Shown piece after piece: positions 35,584 to 47,100 of a stretch of 64,000 nucleotides of DNA. The notes under the pieces are model-generated. The model had not been told where the DNA came from. It did not search any database and worked only from the letters and a program-made list of their open reading frames with translations. Origin of the DNA: Paramecium tetraurelia. Lineage: Eukaryota > Ciliophora > Oligohymenophorea > Peniculida > Parameciidae. The stretch is taken from the NCBI RefSeq assembly GCF_000165425.1, contig NW_001799005.1:181750-245749 (forward strand), written 5' to 3'. Numbering within the stretch: position 1 is the first letter of the stretch; each line of letters begins with the position of its first letter. The position numbers were made by a program, and so were the translations under genes.

Positions 35584-35789
35584 ATATAATATAGCGTAAA
35601 GTCATATAATTATTAATAATAATTACTAAATCTATATTACCTTCAATAATTAAACTATTCCTTATTAATTTGATAAGTCAGTATAAACTAAATTGATTTA
35701 GATAAATTAATTTACTTTAATTATAGGAAAGTAAAAAATCAAAATTTAATTATTTTTTGATATATTTATACCCTATATATTTAGCATAA

Positions 35790-38315
35790 TCAGAGAGGTT
35801 AAAAAATATCAATGTTTTAAGGTCTTCTTCTGCCATAGACAGATTGCATCCCTAGAATTAGCAGTTCGCCAGCAGAGGATATGCTGATAAAGGAACTTGA
35901 AGAAAATTTATAGCTCTCATCTAAAGATAAAGTATCATCTTAGTCTGCATCACTATCTGAATCAGAGGAGGAGTCATCATCATCATCATAATCTTCCTAA
36001 TCGTCCTCATTTAGAAATTTATCAATTAGACAGGTTTCCCTTAAGTCTCCGTTTTGATAAATTGAAGTGAAGTTGAATTTATTTTCAAATCTCAATGTCA
36101 TACTATTTGAAATAGGCAATACAAAACCAATTTGACTTTTCAATTTTGTAATAAATTACATAGATTATTCGATTCTTTTATCAACTCTATATGCTACTAT
36201 AACATGCTCATTTGATGTTGTTAATAGCCCTTTAATATACAGAATATTTTTGTCATAATCAACTTGTAGATTGTTAAAATCGATCATTTTAAAAAAGAAC
36301 AATGGTAATTTTCTTTACAGAAAGATATTTAATTCATTTTGGTAATTATAAACATTGCAAATAGTTTGTTCCTTTGAATCAGTTGTAAAAATTAGAAAAT
36401 ACTCCTCAAAGATGACAAACTCAAGTATTTAAGTTACATTTAGAGAAAAACTGCTGATCAAATCTTAGAAGGGGAACGATATGCTATATAGGCATAAAGA
36501 ACCATTTTGAGTTTAGACAAATAAAAAATCCTTCTTTTTTGGAGATGCAAAAATATTCACGACATCTGTTGCGTCCAAATCATCTGATTGAGTTGTCTCT
36601 TGTTCAGTTATGTTGTAAATCAATACTTTTTGGGGTAGTAATAAATAGAAGTGATTGTTATCAGACACAACCTTATGCACTTGACCATTTTCAATCTTTT
36701 TCACCTTTTTTTAATCATAGGTATTCATTACATCCAGATAGAAGTAGCAGGAAATGTATGTACAATGAATATAATTAATCTTATTATCTTGGATTTAAAA
36801 TGCTGAATTTAATTTAGTGATGACCTCATCTTATACTGAATATCGTTTAAATACTTTCAAATTACCCTTATCGATCTATCCCAAAAAGATATAGGAACTT
36901 GAAAAAGCAAATATAATTTTAAAACTATCTAAATCGAATATTCTTAGTTGATAAGTAAAAAGAATTGACAACTTATTGTATTGATTAAATTATTAGGCTC
37001 CCATGAGAATTTTATCATATTGACATTTCTGAAATTTAAGTAGACGACTTTGATATATCGTTGAGACATCTATAGTCTTACTGATATTGAGAGTTTTAAC
37101 ATGGATGTCGTAATCTGATTAAGTTAGTATTACTATATTCTTTAGAGCATCTGCGGCTTGAATTTCAAATATCAAGTTGACATCGTTTTGTTATTTTGTA
37201 TTAATTTCAAAGAAAGGGGTTTCATAAAGCAAATACTTGAAAATATAATTTTTATCAGCCATAATAAATTGATCTTACAATTGATTAGCAATGATTTAAA
37301 AGTTTCTCTTGAAATCTGTAGTACTAATGAGTCGAAGCTTTTTTGTGAAGATAGTAACCTCTGTTCCAGATCCTAAAAGGATAAAACTTTTTGTCAAGAA
37401 TACTTGTGCCTTTTTAACCCTAAGATTTAACCCATATGTTTCACCATCATATGTTATTTAATTAGCATGGACTATTACGAACTTCTTTGTTTTTAAATCG
37501 TAATCATAAGCGAGAATAATTTCCTGAAAAGATAAGCATTCACTATTCTTTGAGACTAAATCAATTACGAATAATGTTCTCTCACTGCTGAATGTTAGTG
37601 TTTAATCTTGATAAGTCTGCAATATTAAAACTTCCTGATATCTTCCAAATTATTGATTTTCACACTTATAATCGAGTTTTAAAAAAGGGCACATATTCTT
37701 TTGCCAATTATTATTGGCATTTATCTAGTTATGGCCATTGCTAAAAATGGTTTCGTTTAATTAGTCTACTAAAGAAGTTAAGGCACATGCGATTGGTATT
37801 TCAGTCCTATCGATCATTTTTGGATAAACCTTTATTAAGATTTTCCTCCAATTTTAAATTACTATAAGCACAGTATCCATCACTACAAAATTGTAGATTT
37901 AATCTTGCAAAGTAAAGACAATTTAAATTTCAGGATCCTTATCCTAATAAAACTTCGCCTGTTAAATTATTTACAATTAACCTATGATCAATTAAGATTA
38001 CCGAGGCATTCTATTTTTTGTGGTTTTATATTGTTTTAAAAACAGAACATCATATTCCCATTGATTTTGATGTTGAACATACTAAATTAGTTTCATGCTT
38101 ACAACTACATTAACATTGTCAATTTTATTATTAGAACAAATGTTGAATGAAGTAGAAGAATAATCAAGTTCATTAAAATAAAGGTAAACTACTTCTTCAT
38201 CTGACAAAGATATTGAAAACTGTTATTATTCAGCGTCATCCTACTCTATGCAATCTTAAGATCTTATGATTTGGAACAAAATAACCGTAAGACTTCCTAA
38301 AAGCATTAAATTCAT
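35790..38315 (-). CDS. Large secreted protein with acidic run, unknown
   Basis: 841 residues in a single frame without introns. A signal peptide (MNLMLLGSLTVILFQIIRSQ) is followed by a beta-rich body with repeated pieces such as DYDIHVKTLNISKTIDVSTI, FLGQIDKGNLKVFKRYS and KVLIYNITEQETTQSDDLDA. Near the C-terminus is an acidic stretch of Asp/Ser/Glu (about 35942-36003, DDDDDSSSDSDSDAD). No membrane span is visible at the C-terminus, so it is probably luminal or secreted. It resembles in style the 1,354-residue protein at 24166-28275 (signal peptide plus propeller-like beta body), but I cannot show homology. The start Met is followed directly by the signal core. Confidence 0.8.
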
Positions 38316-38741
38316 AAAATTAATTATATTGTTTAAATTGAAACAAGTAAAAACAAAAACTGCGGATCTATACAAATTATTCTAATAACATATGATTCCA
38401 GAATATTTTAGGATCTAAATAATTACAAGTACTCTACCCAATTCTACAACTAAAATCTTACTTCACCAATTTCCTATTCAAATTATTGGATTATCTCCAC
38501 TATATTATACGGATATGGATTTGAGGTAACCATCATCTTCAGAATTGAACCTCAAATCCACTTTGAATACAGAGTTTCTTGTATGATTACAACTTAAGTA
38601 GATAAATGATCATCATTAGAATTCAAGTTCATAATGGCAATCTATTAAATAGTTTATGGCTATTGAAGACATTGCAATAGGAATTTATTTTTTATAAGTT
38701 GATTTGTTTAACAATATATTTTTTTATATTAATTTGGAAAG
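38316..38741. other. Spacer with a coding-like fragment
   Basis: On the minus strand a piece near 38470-38590 reads FKVDLRFNSEDDGYLKSISV, with TGA codons close on both sides. Probably relic sequence. The remainder is the shared promoter region of two divergent genes. Confidence 0.3.
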
Positions 38742-39493
38742 ATGAAGGGACCTAAATATGTGGAAAGCAACTTCTAGTTGTTGTTAGCAAGACGGGTAGA
38801 ATACAATAAACATATCAATTAAATTAAGAATGCAAAATGTAATCCAATGTTGGAGAAAAGAGTAAGTTATATTTTTAATTTAGTCTTTATCATAGTAATA
38901 GTCCTTTTTTAGATAGCTGGAGTAAAATTGGAAATAGGCGAATTTAAAAAGAGAACAAATGAAATATGAGGAGATAGTCAAGTTAAATACGAAGATGTTG
39001 ATGAAGGTGGCAAATGCAAAGGAAGATCAATTTTTATCACAAAGTAATAAAAAAATCTATTGAAGATCCTTAAAAAGGTCGGATTGACTCTGCCAGATCA
39101 AGCAAATCTCTACATAGTGTGATAAAGAAAACAAAGGAGCGAGAGTTATTTCAAGAGAACAAAAGATTAAAGGATAAAATCGAGAATGTGCAATCTTCAA
39201 TCGCATACAATAAAATAATTGAGAATTTCAACAAGTAAGGCATTTTCAAGAACATTAGACACCAGGGTGAGAGGGATCGATTGACAAGAAACTCCTATCA
39301 AAAATAGAAAAAGATAAAGGAGATGTTGGATAGCCTGACATCTTAGTCCAAAACGTCTCTCCACTCTAAAAATAACAATTCCAATTAAGTGCCCAAATTG
39401 AGGTTGCCAAGAATCAATCAGTAGGGATAGAGTGTGAAATCGATACAATAATTAAACAAATTGAGAGTTGATGGTTTCTACACTGCCAGATGA
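38742..39493 (+). CDS. Coiled-coil basic protein (CFAP97-like arrangement)
   Basis: 235 residues with two 22-base introns. N-terminus FQLLLARRVEYNKHINQIKN, then QLEQNWKQANLKREQMKYEE and LNTKMLMKVANAKED, a coiled coil (ERELFQENKRLKDKIENVQS), and a Ser/Asn/Lys/Arg-rich C-terminus ending RVDGFYTAR. A short helix followed by repeated Asn/Leu heptads is reminiscent of CFAP97/hemingway ciliary proteins, but the defining residues are not clear enough to assign it. Start ATG 38742 follows a very AT-rich leader; stop TGA 39491-39493. Confidence 0.65.
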
Positions 39494-39619
39494 ATATGTT
39501 GTTTTGATATATAAACTTTGTTTTATTTGTAATATTGCAATAATGCGCTGAATCAATTAGTTATGACCCTAAGGATGAATACTTATTATATTATGAATAT
39601 GCATTTGATTATATGTAAA

Positions 39620-40110
39620 TCATGCTAATGGGGCAGCATTGTTTTCCACTTTATATTACTCAACCTACTTAATGTAATTGACATAATGTCTGACTTTATT
39701 CAAGACAGGCAATGTTTCAGCTGAAATCACATAACCCAAATCCTCTTCAATCTATTATACGTATGTAAGTTTAGATTACTTGCATTGATAATTCAATGGA
39801 ATCCAAACTATCTAACCCGTGTTGTTCCAATTCAGAATCCAAAGTGAGAGCAGACTGCCAAGATATATATAACAAGTATTACTTTATTGGTTGTTCTATA
39901 ATAATTTTTGACCAAGGTGAGAACATATCCCTCAATATCCTATGACTTCTTCAATTGCAAATAATTCTTAGTGATCAATTGTCCATCCTTATAAACTTGG
40001 ATGGGTTTAGCTTGTTGTTGTTTGCCCTGAGTTGTTGCTGGAGTCTTATCTGCAGCAAAAGTATAGAGGGGTCTCATAGTCAACATTCTGAATCCTCTGA
40101 TCATATTCAT
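39620..40110 (-). CDS. Mitochondrial acyl carrier protein
   Basis: 144 residues with two 28-base introns. The N-terminus (MNMIRGFRMLTMRPLYTF) is Arg/Met-rich like a mitochondrial presequence. The core reads HGLDSLDSIELSMQ, with the serine of DSLD as the phosphopantetheine attachment site, then IEEDLGYVISAETLPVLNKV, as in ACP helices II-III. Mitochondrial ACP carries the acyl chain for lipoate synthesis and is a structural part of complex I and of Fe-S assembly (LYR-protein partner). The second intron cuts directly after the SMQ that follows the modified serine. Its start codon overlaps the stop of the bL35m gene (see findings). Confidence 0.87.
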
Positions 40111-40541
40111 TAATTTAAATATTATCTTTGAAATAAAATATATTATTGATTTCTATTCCATCCATTTTTTTGTTCACATAACTCACGATCCTCACTTGTA
40201 GACTTTTACCTCCTCATCAATGGCAAAAGTTTCCTCATCTTAGGCATGTTAACATCACTAATGTATCTGGTGCGTCTCATTCTTCTTAAAATAGCTTTAG
40301 AACAATTCCTGTTCAAATGTCTTGATCCTGGAGGTTTGAACTTCAGTCTCCTAGGTCCAACAATCTTCACCCTCTTCATTACACCTTTATTATCGCCAAT
40401 TTTATATAACTAATTCGGTGTTCTGATCCTCTTCTTCCAACTTGAAGACGCACATTTAGATTTTGTTCTTGCTTAACTTGCAATTCTGGCTTATCGTAAT
40501 AATCTCACTAATCCAAAATCTTAAACAGGTTTCAAATTCAT
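40107..40541 (-). CDS. Mitochondrial ribosomal protein bL35m
   Basis: 144 residues, no intron. Arg/Lys-rich N-terminus suitable for mitochondrial import, then GDNKGVMKRVKIVGPRRLKF, KPPGSRHLNRNCSKAILRRM and RRTRYISDVNMPKMRKLLPL, which is the bL35 pattern (K-R-x-K-x-T-G-x-G-K, then R-H-L, then R-x-LR and V-x-x-MLP). The family normally ends soon after the final LLP. Here the frame continues about 35 residues to TGA 40107-40109, which overlaps the ACP start codon. The tail is low-complexity. A 28-base GT-AG segment near the end could alter the last residues. Confidence 0.8.
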
Positions 40542-41162
40542 AGCCACTGTTTGCAAAACAGGTATCAATATTAATTTTACTGTCTAGGTTGCTAATTTTA
40601 GCATAATTTGTTAAAACTAATATTGATTAAAATTAATCTTTAATATTATACTATTTTACTATAGTTTACTAGAGACATCCTTTATTTGATAGATGACAGA
40701 TCAAATTAATGTCTAAAACTAACTTAAATAAAATAAGTAAAAAGTGATAAGGAGTGTATATAACATTATATAGATTTATACAATTATAAAATAAATATAA
40801 TTCGAATGGGAGTTTAGAAGGTATAATAATTGAATTAAGAGTCTAAAAGATGGCATTAAAAGAATAGAAAAATAATGTGACTAATTTATATTCAAGATTG
40901 AATTTGAGAGGAGTTAGCAATTTAATCTATTAAGGTGATATTATTAACATAATGTTTGATTAAAAGTTAAGAATTGAATTTAGTGATAAATATCAGTTAA
41001 TATAACTATTTTCATATTGAAGATATGCTTCACTAAGCTATAGAATCTCTTATGTAGCTCTGTTATTGAAATAAGACGTTTTAGGGTTAGTAATCAATTC
41101 TGAACATCAAGGTTTGTATTTTGATAAGGTTTTGAAATAGTTTAATATATTATTTATAATTT
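40542..41162. other. Spacer with a small weak frame
   Basis: A + frame from ATG 40850 to TGA 41018-41020 encodes 56 residues including LRGVSNLIYQGDIINIMFDQ. A 27-base GT-AG segment would extend it into the calcium-channel start in another frame. No match to a family; it may be an upstream relic. Confidence 0.25.
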
Positions 41163-44100
41163 ATGTCTCAACCATTAAGGTATGGTTAAATTATATCACT
41201 TAAACCTTCAGAAATGGATCATATGTTCGTTATCAGTGATGGTCACATTAAAACGAAAGCTTAGATCTTTGAAATCAAAGCCAAGAAGGTTGCATCTGGA
41301 ACACTTTTCTTTTAAAGTCTGTTTCAAATTTACCCTCAATTCCAAACTTCGAAGATCGACTAGGCATTAAAATTGGAGCGCGAATTGCAAAAAGAGAAAT
41401 ACTAAAAAGACAACATGAAATCAAATAAAATAAAGGAAATGGAAGAAAAGGTATTTCAAGAATACAAACAAAATATTGAGACAGCAGAGAAAAACAAAGA
41501 CTAGATCTTTACAATGGCTTAGCCTATTTAGTTCTTGCATTTATCCAGCAACAAATTCTTGGCGTGTAATTATTTCGAAGCAGACGAAGAAAAAGAAAAT
41601 TTCAAATTAGAATTGAATGAATATCCCTCAGATAATACTTGCTTCAGACTTGTGCCTGCCTACTTTCACCAAACCAGAGCTGATGGATTGATTGCAGACG
41701 AACCCTTATACATAATCATGGATAAAATCTATCTCGGCATGAAACCCTACCTACACATGAGTGATTCCACCAAGCGCTACAATAATCATCTGATATTGGC
41801 TTCAAGGACTATGTTCAACTTCCCGAATGCTAAGGCTCTCCAAAGGAAAATAATCTCCGGACAAACCAAAAGCAAGTAATCCAGAGTTGATCTCAATGAC
41901 TTACAAGAACCAAATACTCAAATCATGTTGATGGCTCTTGATTACAAAAAAAAGTAAGATTTAGAATTAGCACATCAATTGGCATCAGCAGAATCAATAT
42001 AGAAGAAGGAAATAAATGTTTCCTTAGAAAAAAGATCTCCCTTCCTTATTTCAGTCTTCTCCAATACAGAAGAGGACGAAAACAAAATATATTTTGGAGA
42101 TGTGATTTGGTTGCATCACATAGAACTGAATGCAATTTTAGTGACTGTTAAAAATATGTCGGATGAAATTATTGTTTCACTCTAATAGACTAAAAATGAT
42201 TAATTGGGTGAGTTTATTGGTAATACGAATGGAATGTGGTACATAGAGAGTTTGAATATGAAAGGAGGTCCAGTAGAGTGGGGTTAGATTTTTAGGTTAA
42301 GACACTTTTCATTGGGGAAATATTTGGCTGTTTAGAAGGAATAAGATAGAGATACTGATACTTATTCATGCTTTTATTTGGAAGACAAACAAAGCGAGAA
42401 CTCTTTATTGTAATTTTCAGCTCTTCCAAGTTCAATCAATGAAAATGAAAAGTTTGTAACTAAGGATGGCTTTTTCAAACTGAAAAATAACAAAAAATGG
42501 ATCTAATTCATTGATAAGCATCCTGATTCTGATTCATCAATAGTTATGTTGAGGTTAAGTGACAATTGTAAGGATGATGATGTCCTCAAGTGTTACAAGG
42601 CTAATTTAAATGAGATTCAAGAGACATCCTTTTTGGTTTCTTGTTTTCCAATCATGAGGAAGACTTTGTCTATTTTGACTGATTTGGCAACCAAGGATTA
42701 CAAGAAGATCTATCAAGATAAAAACATCAAGTTCCCAAAGAAGATTGCCTAATTAAAGAAAGTGCTCTAGGATTTAACCAGATTTTGTTCAAATTAATTT
42801 CTCATTAGCAGTTAAAACAGATAGAAGGTGTTAAAGGAGCAATACTTTATCGATATCTTATTAGAAATATTGTGTAATATCAGCAACGAGGGTGAGATCA
42901 AGGAATATTTGGAATTGACAAGGAAAAAAAAAGGCCACGGATTTTCTGATACTATTTAGAGATCAGCAGCTTAAAAACTACATTCTGCAGCATTTTAAGT
43001 CAGAGATGCCTTGCTCTAAGATTTTGGTTAGGTGGCTTCGAGAGTATAGTAAGAGAATGACAAGAAATAATTAAGGTAATATATTGGAGAGAAATTTGAA
43101 GTAATCAAAATGATTTATCAATTATTGATTTGTATATGCAAGGACAACAATTAAAACGAAGCATATGTCTATGATAGAGTAGAAAAATTCTAGTATTAGG
43201 CTAAATTTTTTAAGGAAACTACCGATTTCATTATTTCTTTACTTAAAAACAATGAATAGTTATTATAAAATCTAACTGAAAAGATTCGTTTATCTGAATA
43301 GAAATAAAGAAGAATAAGACATGAATCTATTAAATCATATCCTTAATTTAGGCTTGATAGTAGTTTGCTTTAAAGAGATCCAAATAATATTGTACTATTC
43401 TATAAGAAATTGGTAGAGGAATCTCAGAATTCAAAGGATTACATTGAGTTTTTTAGAACAATATGTAAATACAATAATAAGGGATTATCTGTCAATTAGG
43501 AAACTATTTTTAAGAAATGCTAAGAAAATCCAAAATTCAATAATGCACTATTTTGGACTATTACGTGTACAGACAATTAGATGCTGATTGAAAAGGATAT
43601 TGACAAAAAGACTATGTTTTAATTAAACAAAGAGGAATTGGAATCATTTGTTGCTCAATTGAGATTATACTCAGACTTGGCTCTTTCAAGAAACTTTTAG
43701 TGGAAAGGAATACTTGAGAAGAAATTCCCAAAGTAATTTACATTTGAATAAATCTTTAATAACGAATTAGATCCTGATGTTAGATCAGCTCTCTGTAATT
43801 TGGCATTAACTGTCTATATTGATCATGAGCCTTTGCATCTATAAATTGTTCCAAATTTGTGCAGATTAGTCAACCAATAGGCAATTAAACAATAATAGGA
43901 ATTTCATGACCATGAAATATTTAAGTAGTTAATTCCTAAAGTAATGACACAGATCCATGATTATAAGAAGAATTTGATTGACGATTTAACAAAAGGGTCA
44001 TAAGCAAGCAAGAAAAAAAAGTCAGAAGCGCAGCTACAATTAGATATTATTAAACTTGCTAAGACTCTGATTCAATTTGATGTTGTCAATTTGATTAATA

Positions 44101-47100
44101 GGAAGGATATCTATAGCGAAATATTGCAACCTCTAATCACATTTTTAGAATATGATAAAAATAATTATGTGTTGTCATATTTGATGAATCTATAGAGGGA
44201 AGAAACTCTAAAAAGAGCCAAGAATTCAAATAAAATAATCTCAACAATGAAAGGCATGGTGACTGGAGCCATTGATGTTGGTAGAGCATTAGTAAATGTG
44301 GTTGTAAGAAAGAAGCAAGATCTTGAAGAGGAATTTGCAGAATAGACTTTGTTTTCTAAGCATCCCATTACTGCTAGTTTACTGACAATCACTTCAAAAA
44401 TACAGAGTCTAAATACTGAGAAAGGGGAAGAAACCTATTAGATTGACATTGAATAAAAAATGGAAGTTTGTGAGTTGTTGATATTCTTTTAGGAAATGAG
44501 ATTGGATTTCTTGATCACTAACTTTTTGGCGTTTTATGCTGCCAAATAGAAGAAGAAATCTAATAAATTAAAATATGAATTGGAATTTGATTTATTATAA
44601 GTATTGCCACCTACATTGAGAACTGGAATTGAGGAGCCAACCAAATAAGGAGCCAAAAATATCATATAATGGTTAGGAGATATTATTTCGAGAATGGGTA
44701 GATTCTTGAATAAGAAATTTAATAATTTTACCAAAGAATAAGAAATGCCAGATTTGGATACACTCATGAGTGGGGCAAATAAGGATTTGGTCAAGGAGGC
44801 TGTTTTGCCATCCCTTTTAATTGTGTTTCACGTTTCAAGTGATTGCTTGCTTTTGGATAAGGTAGTGGAAGTTATTAGGAGGTGCTTCTCATAGAAGTTG
44901 GAATTATTCGAAAAGATGAGAGACCTTGAGATCCTGTTTGACTAAACTGAAATCAATTGCTATTAGAAAATGGTTTAATTGCTGAGTAGATTGAGAACAT
45001 TAACTGAGTCATCTGAAGTTTGGATTAACACTTTTCACCATAAGTCAACAGAAAAGGAAGCATCTAATGAACCCAAAGAGTTGCATCAAGTTTAGCATAT
45101 CACTAAAGATCTTGATTCTTTATTGTACAAACACACCACTGTGACTCCAAATTTAGAAATCATTACTTAGGATGACTTCTTATAGATATCTACAAGCAGA
45201 CAAAAAGTGTTCAATTTTCTTAATGGACACACACCTTTAATTAATTTTTTGAGAGATTCATAAAATTAATTATGTGATTTCCTAAAGGGTGGATATAAAG
45301 CAGATTATCAATAGACAGTTTCAGAATTGCTAAAAACAATTTATTAGTGTTTAACTAATTTTTGCAAGGGAAACAGGCCAAATTAGAATTTATTAGCATA
45401 ACACTTTGAACTCTTTGTGGATGAAATCGAAATAGATTTTGGGTAAACTATGTTGTTATGTGCAATTTATGAGGATAATAAATTTTTGTGTGAGAATATT
45501 CCAGATTCTAGAATCAAATAGTTTCTAGGTTATATCAGGGATTTTGGGAGACAAAGTAGATTTTTAGAATTGTTAAAAACAATTCAAATTTGTAAAGGGC
45601 AGAGTCTTGTTGAGAATCAATTGAAAATACTCTCATTTTTATTACCTCATCAAAAGGAGGAAAATAAGAAGGCTCATGAATATTTGCTATGGGGACAATT
45701 TACAAAAGATTCAAAGGGAATTGAATTTAATTTCTTTAATGATGGGCAAGATAAGGAATAGAAACATCAACCATATAAGTATCACTGTAAATTAATCGAC
45801 TTGCTATTGTAGACTACGTAAGGGGAGGAGAGTTACAAATTAAATACTCCAAAATTAAAACAAATATTTTCTTTGGGGTATTTGGTTAATTTGGTGGCTG
45901 AAGAAAATGATGAATTCATTGAAGGCTACTTTCCAAATGGAACTAAGGATGCAAACTAACTGAAGGTGAAGGTTATACTCTTCATCAATTGGATTTATAT
46001 CTAAAATAGTTTGACCTAATAGGAGGTGATGATTAAGGAGCAAGCTAACTTTAATAAGTTATTCAACAAAGAGAAGGAAAGATTGTTAAAGTTAAGTTCA
46101 TATCCAAATAGAGATGAATATCTGAAATACTTTTTTGATCATTTGGTTCCTCTGTTTGAAAACTTTGTGAATAAAATTTATGCTCAAGAGAAAGCATAAA
46201 GAGATGACAATTATGAGTATTAATCATTTTTATTAATTTAGTGTGCTAAAGGAAATATTGGAAACAATTGCCATGATGTCAGATGGAATTTTATGTCAAT
46301 ATCTTACAAAAAACCAATATAATGCATTGTATAGATTGTATAAGCCATTTGAAGAGAACACAAATAGACTATAAATGAATTTCTCATCAGCCATCAAAGA
46401 TTAGAATGATGGCTTATCGAGCAACAAAAAATCTGTGTACGAACCTCCTCCTCCTGAGTTTATGAAGTCTTCTTTGAAGAAGAATTAAGTCATGACAATC
46501 TTTAATAAAAAGGAGAAGTCCTTTTTAACTGAACAATTTAAGACACCTAATTCTAATGATAAGTCTAAAATGTCAAGAAATAAATTCTCGTAAACCTCAT
46601 AGTAATTATGGGTCAATAGACCCAATTGGTTCTAATTTTTGGATATGTGTGAGTAGAGTTAAGTGTTGTAGGATAAGATTAAAGAAGAACTCCACACTTT
46701 GGCCAGTGCAATATTCCACATAGACAAACTTGTTTCTGATAAGATGAATACGAGTTAAAGCAATTCCGTGAATCTTGATTTTAAGGGGTTTTTAAAGAAA
46801 TACATAAGATTCGTGGAATAAGGGATCATCAATAAAGCAGGGAAAAAGAATCTCATCTATTCATTATAGCTATTGGAGGAATTGCTGACTATTAACGATT
46901 TGGAAGAGATGCAAAATCTGTTTGATCAATAGAATGCAACGAGAATGATATTGAATATAATAGCAGACTATAAAATCTATCCCTTTGATGACGATTTCTT
47001 CAACTAACTATTAAGTTTTGGGTGTAAGCTGCTTGAAGGGGGTAATCCAAAAGTGCAAAAGACAATTTTCAACTATTTTTCAACCTATAGTAGATCTGAG

